DNA of 15,167 nt, from the NCBI GenBank assembly GCA_052143655.1, contig JBKQSL010000501.1:1-15167 (forward strand), in the 5' to 3' direction. Shown piece after piece: positions 12,343-15,167 of this stretch; the first letter of the stretch is position 1; every line of letters starts with the position of its first letter. The notes beneath the pieces were generated by a model. It was not told the origin of the DNA and did not search any database. It was given only the letters and a program-made list of their open reading frames with translations. Both the position numbers and the translations under genes were made by a program. This DNA is from CAVSUR01 sp052143655 (lineage in GTDB: Bacteria; Actinomycetota; Actinomycetes; Streptosporangiales; Streptosporangiaceae).

Positions 12343-14019
12343 GTGTTCGAGACTCTTTCCGATCGGCTGACCCAGGTCTTCTCCGCGCTGCGCAGCCGGG
12401 GCCGGCTGTCTCCCGCCGACATTGACGCCACCTGCCGTGAGATCCGGATCGCGCTCCTGGAAGCAGACGTCGCGCTGCCGGTGGTCCGGCAGTTCATCTC
12501 CCGGGTGCGTGAGCGGGCGTCGGGCGCCGAGGTCTCCGAGGCGCTGAACCCGGCCCAGCAGGTCATCAAGATCGTCAATGAGGAGCTCATCGAGATTCTC
12601 GGCGGCGAGGCCAGGCGGCTGCGCTTCGCCAAGGTGCCGCCGACCGTCATCATGCTGGCCGGCCTGCAGGGCTCCGGTAAGACGACGCTGGCAGGGAAGC
12701 TGGCGCTGTGGCTTCGCCAGCAGGGCAATACCCCGATGCTGGTGGCCGCCGACCTGCAGCGGCCGAACGCGGTGCAGCAGCTGGAGATCGTGGGCCAGCG
12801 GGCCGGGGTGCCGGTGTACGCGCCGCAGCCCGGCAACGGCGTCGGCGACCCGGTCCAGGTGGCCCGCGACTCGATCGACGAGGCCAAGCGCCGCCAGCAG
12901 AGCATCGTGATCATCGACACCGCCGGGCGCCTGGGCATCGACGAGGAGATGATGCGCCAGGCCGCCGACATTCGCGACGCCACCGACCCGGACGAGATCC
13001 TGTTCGTCGTCGACGCGATGATCGGCCAGGACGCGGTGCAGACCGCGCAGGCGTTCCTGGACGGCGTCGGCTACGACGGCGTGGTGCTGACCAAGCTGGA
13101 CGGCGACGCGCGCGGCGGCGCCGCGCTGTCGATCGCCCAGCTCACCGGCCGGCCTGTCATGTTCGCCTCGTCCGGCGAGAAGCTGGAGGACTTCGACGTC
13201 TTCCATCCCGACCGGATGGCCTCGCGCATCCTGGACCTCGGCGACGTCCTCACGCTGATCGAGCAGGCCGAGCGGACCCTCGATCAGGAACAGGCCGCGT
13301 CGATGGCCGGCAAGCTCGCCTCCGGCGAGGGCTTCACGCTGGAGGACTTCGTCGACCAGCTGGCAATGGTTCGCAAGATGGGGCCGATCGGGAACCTGCT
13401 TGGCATGCTGCCCGGCGCGGCGCAGAACCGCGACCTGCTCAGCCAGGTCAGCGACAAGGACCTGGACCGGGCCGCGGCGATCGTCAACTCGATGACCGTG
13501 GCCGAGCGGCGCACCCCCAAGATCATTAACGGGTCCCGGCGGGCCCGGATCGCGGCCGGCTCGGGCGTCACCGTGGGTGAGGTCAGCAACCTCATCACCC
13601 GGTTCCAGGAGGGCCAGAAGATGATGCGCCAGATGATGGGCAGCATGGGCGGCCTGCCGGGCATGGGCATGCGGCGCGCGCAGAAGAAGGCCAGGGGCAA
13701 GAAGAAGGGCAAGGGCGGCGGCGGCCGGCCGGCCAACTCCGTGGCCGCCCGCGGCGCGGCCCCGGCGGGCCTGCCCGCGGCCCTCGGCCAGGGCCAGGAC
13801 GGCAGCAGTCCGGCGATGCGCGGGTTCGGCGGCCTGGCTGACGGCCTGCCCGACGGGCTGCCGGAGGGTCTGGGCGGGGACGGCAAGCTGCGGCTGCCGC
13901 CGGGCCTTGGCGCGGGCTTCCCGCCCCCGTCGAGCCTGCCGCCCGGCCTGCGCGGTCCCCAGGGCCCGCAGGGCCCCCAGCAGGGCCGCCGCGGCCGCCA
14001 GGGCAAAAAGGGCCGCTAG
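12343..14019 (+). CDS. ffh: Signal recognition particle protein Ffh (SRP54)
   Basis: Ffh binds signal sequences and SRP RNA and, with FtsY, targets membrane proteins co-translationally. The N domain spans about 1-95. The G domain has G1 GLQGSGKTT (107-115), DLQRPNAVQQL, DTAGRLGID (192-200) and TKLDGDARGG (250-259). The M domain (about 300-440) has the finger loop around FVDQLAMVRKMGPIGNLLG and the RNA-binding GSGVTVGEVSNL segment. At 558 residues it is longer than E. coli Ffh (453): about 100 residues after the basic KKARGKKKGKGGGG stretch are Gly/Pro/Leu-rich, with repeated DGLP/EGL/PGL and GPQ motifs and a basic end. GTG 12343 gives the family N-terminus MFETLSDRLTQVF. ffh appears to have its own promoter 40 bp after ftsY. 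Confidence 0.96.
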   Translation: MFETLSDRLTQVFSALRSRGRLSPADIDATCREIRIALLEADVALPVVRQFISRVRERASGAEVSEALNPAQQVIKIVNEELIEILGGEARRLRFAKVPPTVIMLAGLQGSGKTTLAGKLALWLRQQGNTPMLVAADLQRPNAVQQLEIVGQRAGVPVYAPQPGNGVGDPVQVARDSIDEAKRRQQSIVIIDTAGRLGIDEEMMRQAADIRDATDPDEILFVVDAMIGQDAVQTAQAFLDGVGYDGVVLTKLDGDARGGAALSIAQLTGRPVMFASSGEKLEDFDVFHPDRMASRILDLGDVLTLIEQAERTLDQEQAASMAGKLASGEGFTLEDFVDQLAMVRKMGPIGNLLGMLPGAAQNRDLLSQVSDKDLDRAAAIVNSMTVAERRTPKIINGSRRARIAAGSGVTVGEVSNLITRFQEGQKMMRQMMGSMGGLPGMGMRRAQKKARGKKKGKGGGGRPANSVAARGAAPAGLPAALGQGQDGSSPAMRGFGGLADGLPDGLPEGLGGDGKLRLPPGLGAGFPPPSSLPPGLRGPQGPQGPQQGRRGRQGKKGR

Positions 14020-14026
14020 CCGCCCC

Positions 14027-14051
14027 GGCGACCCCCGCCGGCGGGGTCGCC
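14027..14051 (+). terminator. Hairpin terminator after ffh
   Basis: GGCGACCCC (14027-14035) and GGGGTCGCC (14043-14051) form a perfect 9 bp stem whose loop CGCCGGC can pair further with a slipped C. It starts 8 bases after the ffh stop. No T-tract, but position and strength support termination. Confidence 0.55.
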
Positions 14052-14332
14052 GCCCGGTCCCGTCGGTGTCACAACCACGGGCACCAGACCCCCTGGTTGC
14101 GGCTTTCACGGGGTTCGGGGGTCCGCCGGCGGCCTCCCAGTGGCCCGGTCCGCGCCCCGCTCGGGCGGTGATTACGCCTCGGCGCCGTGCATCTGGCACA
14201 ATGTGGGGGCACCTCGGCTGCGCGGGGCCCTCTCTAGCCTGCGGCAGCCGTACCCAGCCGGGCGCCACAGCCGGTCCCCACTCCGGCAGAAGGCCCGCCC
14301 GCACCTCATCCGTTTGGGAGAAGACCGCAGCC
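14052..14332 (+). promoter_or_regulatory. rpsP upstream region with candidate promoter and structured leader
   Basis: This gap holds no convincing gene. CACAAT (14197-14202, within TGGCACAATG) is the best -10 candidate, four of six to TATAAT. Its only -35 candidate is TTACGC (14172-14177) at a long 19 bp spacing. A further TANNNT, TAGCCT (14235-14240), has no -35. From CACAAT the leader would be about 125 bases and include the stem CGGCTGC (14215-14221)/GCAGCCG (14244-14250) and a long-range pairing GTGGGG (14203-14208)/CCCCAC (14276-14281). Upstream, GACCCCC (14087-14093) pairs with GGGGGTC (14117-14123), and CAACCA (14072-14077) with TGGTTG (14094-14099). GGGAGAAG (from 14316) is the likely rpsP ribosome site. 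Confidence 0.4.
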
Positions 14333-15025
14333 GTGGCTGTCAAGATCAAGCTGAAGCGCCTGGGCAAGATCCGCGAGCCCTATTACCGGATCATCGTCGC
14401 CGACGCCCGCACCAAGCGGGACGGCCGGGCGATCGAGGAGATCGGCAAGTACCACCCGAAGGCCGAGCCGTCGTTCATCGAGGTGAACTCCGAGCGGGCG
14501 CAGCACTGGCTGTCGGTGGGCGCCCAGCCGACCGACCCGGTCCGCAAGCTCCTGGAGATCACCGGCGACTGGCAGAAGTTCAAGGGCCTGCCGGGGACCG
14601 AGGGGACGCTCAGGACCGCGGCCCCGAAGCAGGACCGCAAGGAGATCTTCGCCGCCGCCGCGGCGGAGTCGCTGGCCGAAAGCGGCGCGAAGGGCAAGGG
14701 CAGGGGCAAGTCCGCCGACGCCAAGTCCGGCAGCAAGGCCGAGAAGAGCGACAAGGGCGACAAGCCCGGCCGCCAGGCCAAGGCGGACGCGGGCGAGACG
14801 TCGGCCGCGCCGGGCCCGGCCGAGAAGCCGGCCGAGCAGCCAGCCGCTGAGGCGGCCGCGTCCGGTGCGGACTCGCCGGAGGCCGCGGAGAAGCCGGCCG
14901 CGGCGGAGACGCCGGAGGCCGAGCAGCCAGCCGCTGAGGCGGCCGCGTCCGGTGCGGACTCGCCGGCAGCCGCGGAGACGCCGGCCGCGGCGGAGCCGTC
15001 GGCGGCCGCGGAGAGCAGCGGCTGA
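14333..15025 (+). CDS. rpsP: 30S ribosomal protein S16 (bS16) with long C-terminal extension
   Basis: S16 is an early-binding 30S assembly protein. GTG 14333 gives MAVKIKLKRLGKIREPYYRI, the family N-terminus; the core runs to about residue 85 (KLLEITGDWQKFKG) and is intact. The protein is 230 residues, against about 80-90 for a minimal S16 and, from memory, roughly 140 in Streptomyces. Residues about 100-152 are a Lys/Arg/Gly-rich linker, and 153-230 are an Ala/Glu/Pro-rich acidic tail containing a near-tandem repeat of 29 residues (167-182 and 196-211 share AEQPAAEAAASGADSP). The open frame extends far upstream without stops, but no S16-like sequence precedes 14333. The khpA start follows 1 bp after the stop, so the usual rpsP-khpA-rimM-trmD-rplS operon probably continues outside the window. 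Confidence 0.96.
   Translation: MAVKIKLKRLGKIREPYYRIIVADARTKRDGRAIEEIGKYHPKAEPSFIEVNSERAQHWLSVGAQPTDPVRKLLEITGDWQKFKGLPGTEGTLRTAAPKQDRKEIFAAAAAESLAESGAKGKGRGKSADAKSGSKAEKSDKGDKPGRQAKADAGETSAAPGPAEKPAEQPAAEAAASGADSPEAAEKPAAAETPEAEQPAAEAAASGADSPAAAETPAAAEPSAAAESSG
14830..14966 (+). repeat. Exact 50 bp direct repeat in the rpsP tail
   Basis: Bases 14830-14879 and 14917-14966 are identical over 50 bp, 87 bp (29 codons) apart, so the repeat keeps the reading frame. The sequence between and after them (GCCGCGGAG..., GCCGGCCGCGGCGGAG) is a degenerate continuation of the same Ala/Glu/Pro pattern. Identity at synonymous positions suggests a recent duplication or ongoing correction between copies. Confidence 0.9.
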
Positions 15026-15026
15026 C

Positions 15027-15167
15027 GTGCTCGAAGAGGCGCTGGAGCACCTGGTCAAGGGAATCGTCGAGTTTCCTGACGACGTCCAGGTGGATAGCCG
15101 CGGGATGCGCCGCGGCCGCGTCCTGGAAGTGCGCGTGCACCCCGATGACCTCGGCAAGGTCATCGGC
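15027..15167 (+). CDS. khpA: KH-domain RNA-binding protein KhpA, 3'-truncated by the window edge
   Basis: KhpA (YlqC family) is a small single KH-domain RNA-binding protein that in Firmicutes partners KhpB and affects cell division and mRNA levels; full length is about 75-80 residues. Forty-seven codons are visible: MLEEALEHLVKGIVEFPDDV, then VDSRGMRRGRVLEVRV and HPDDLGKVIG, the last leading into the GxxG RNA-binding loop, which lies at the window edge. GTG 15027 starts 1 bp after the rpsP stop with GGAGAG (15010-15015) upstream, so coupled expression with S16 is likely. The rpsP-khpA order is the normal one. Confidence 0.92.
   Translation, partial: MLEEALEHLVKGIVEFPDDVQVDSRGMRRGRVLEVRVHPDDLGKVIG

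Noticed and set aside
9354..12983. A 1209-codon open frame on the minus strand spanning the 3' half of smc, all of ftsY and the start of ffh, and a 716-codon one at 12217-14367
   Set aside because: Both are by-products of very high GC third positions, which remove stop codons from the opposite strand. The translations are low-complexity Arg/Gly/Ala/Leu strings with no domain, while the + strand encodes complete known proteins.
13907..14332. Long N-terminal extension of S16 in the same open frame
   Set aside because: It overlaps ffh and the terminator hairpin, has no S16 similarity, and the canonical MAVKIKLKRLG start has a ribosome site.
1..15167. CRISPR arrays, insertion sequences, attachment sites, tRNA or rRNA genes, or a novel defence system
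   Set aside because: No spaced direct repeats, transposase-like or integrase-like frames, or tRNA-like cloverleaf sequences were seen. All long + strand genes are identifiable housekeeping genes.

Overview
The window is a very GC-rich stretch of chromosome (roughly 70% G+C by eye, strongly GC-biased third codon positions) with every recognisable gene on the + strand. The gene order is recG - rsmD - coaD - DUF177 - rpmF - rnc - mutM - acyP - small coiled-coil protein - smc - ftsY - ffh - rpsP - khpA. This is the classical conserved housekeeping cluster of Actinomycetia (Streptomyces, Mycobacterium, Frankia and relatives). GTG starts are frequent, the ribosomal proteins and RNase III are typical of the class, and the Ffh and S16 tails are long and low in complexity. 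I cannot narrow the genus. I see no mobile element, CRISPR array, tRNA or rRNA.

Layout. Positions 1-3264 hold recG (5' end outside the window), rsmD and coaD, packed with 0-9 bp gaps: branch migration, 16S rRNA methylation and coenzyme A synthesis. A weak promoter at 3283-3312 precedes a translation/repair operon of DUF177 protein, L32, RNase III and MutM (3348-5865), with gaps of 1, 71 and 25 bp. After a GC-rich hairpin comes acylphosphatase (6100-6444). A 62-residue leucine-zipper-like protein of unknown function (6649-6837) then ends in two tandem hairpins. The 533 bp between it and smc hold no convincing gene but an unusual density of inverted repeats. The chromosome-organising ATPase Smc fills 7371-10961. 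Then come the two SRP GTPases, the receptor FtsY (11097-12302) and Ffh (12343-14019), and after a 313 bp gap rpsP and the truncated start of khpA.

How the genes work together: FtsY and Ffh form the co-translational membrane targeting pathway. L32, S16, DUF177, RsmD, RNase III and KhpA serve ribosome building and RNA metabolism. RecG, MutM and Smc serve genome maintenance and segregation.

The coding content is ordinary for an actinobacterium. The less ordinary material lies between and at the ends of genes: the hairpin-dense region upstream of smc, stop codons lying inside inverted repeats in a run of consecutive genes, a 50% GC patch with an operator-like palindrome inside mutM, a recent-looking 50 bp duplication in the S16 tail, and direct ftsY-ffh adjacency where Streptomyces and Mycobacterium carry the amt-glnK-glnD genes. 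I found no new defence or mobile system.
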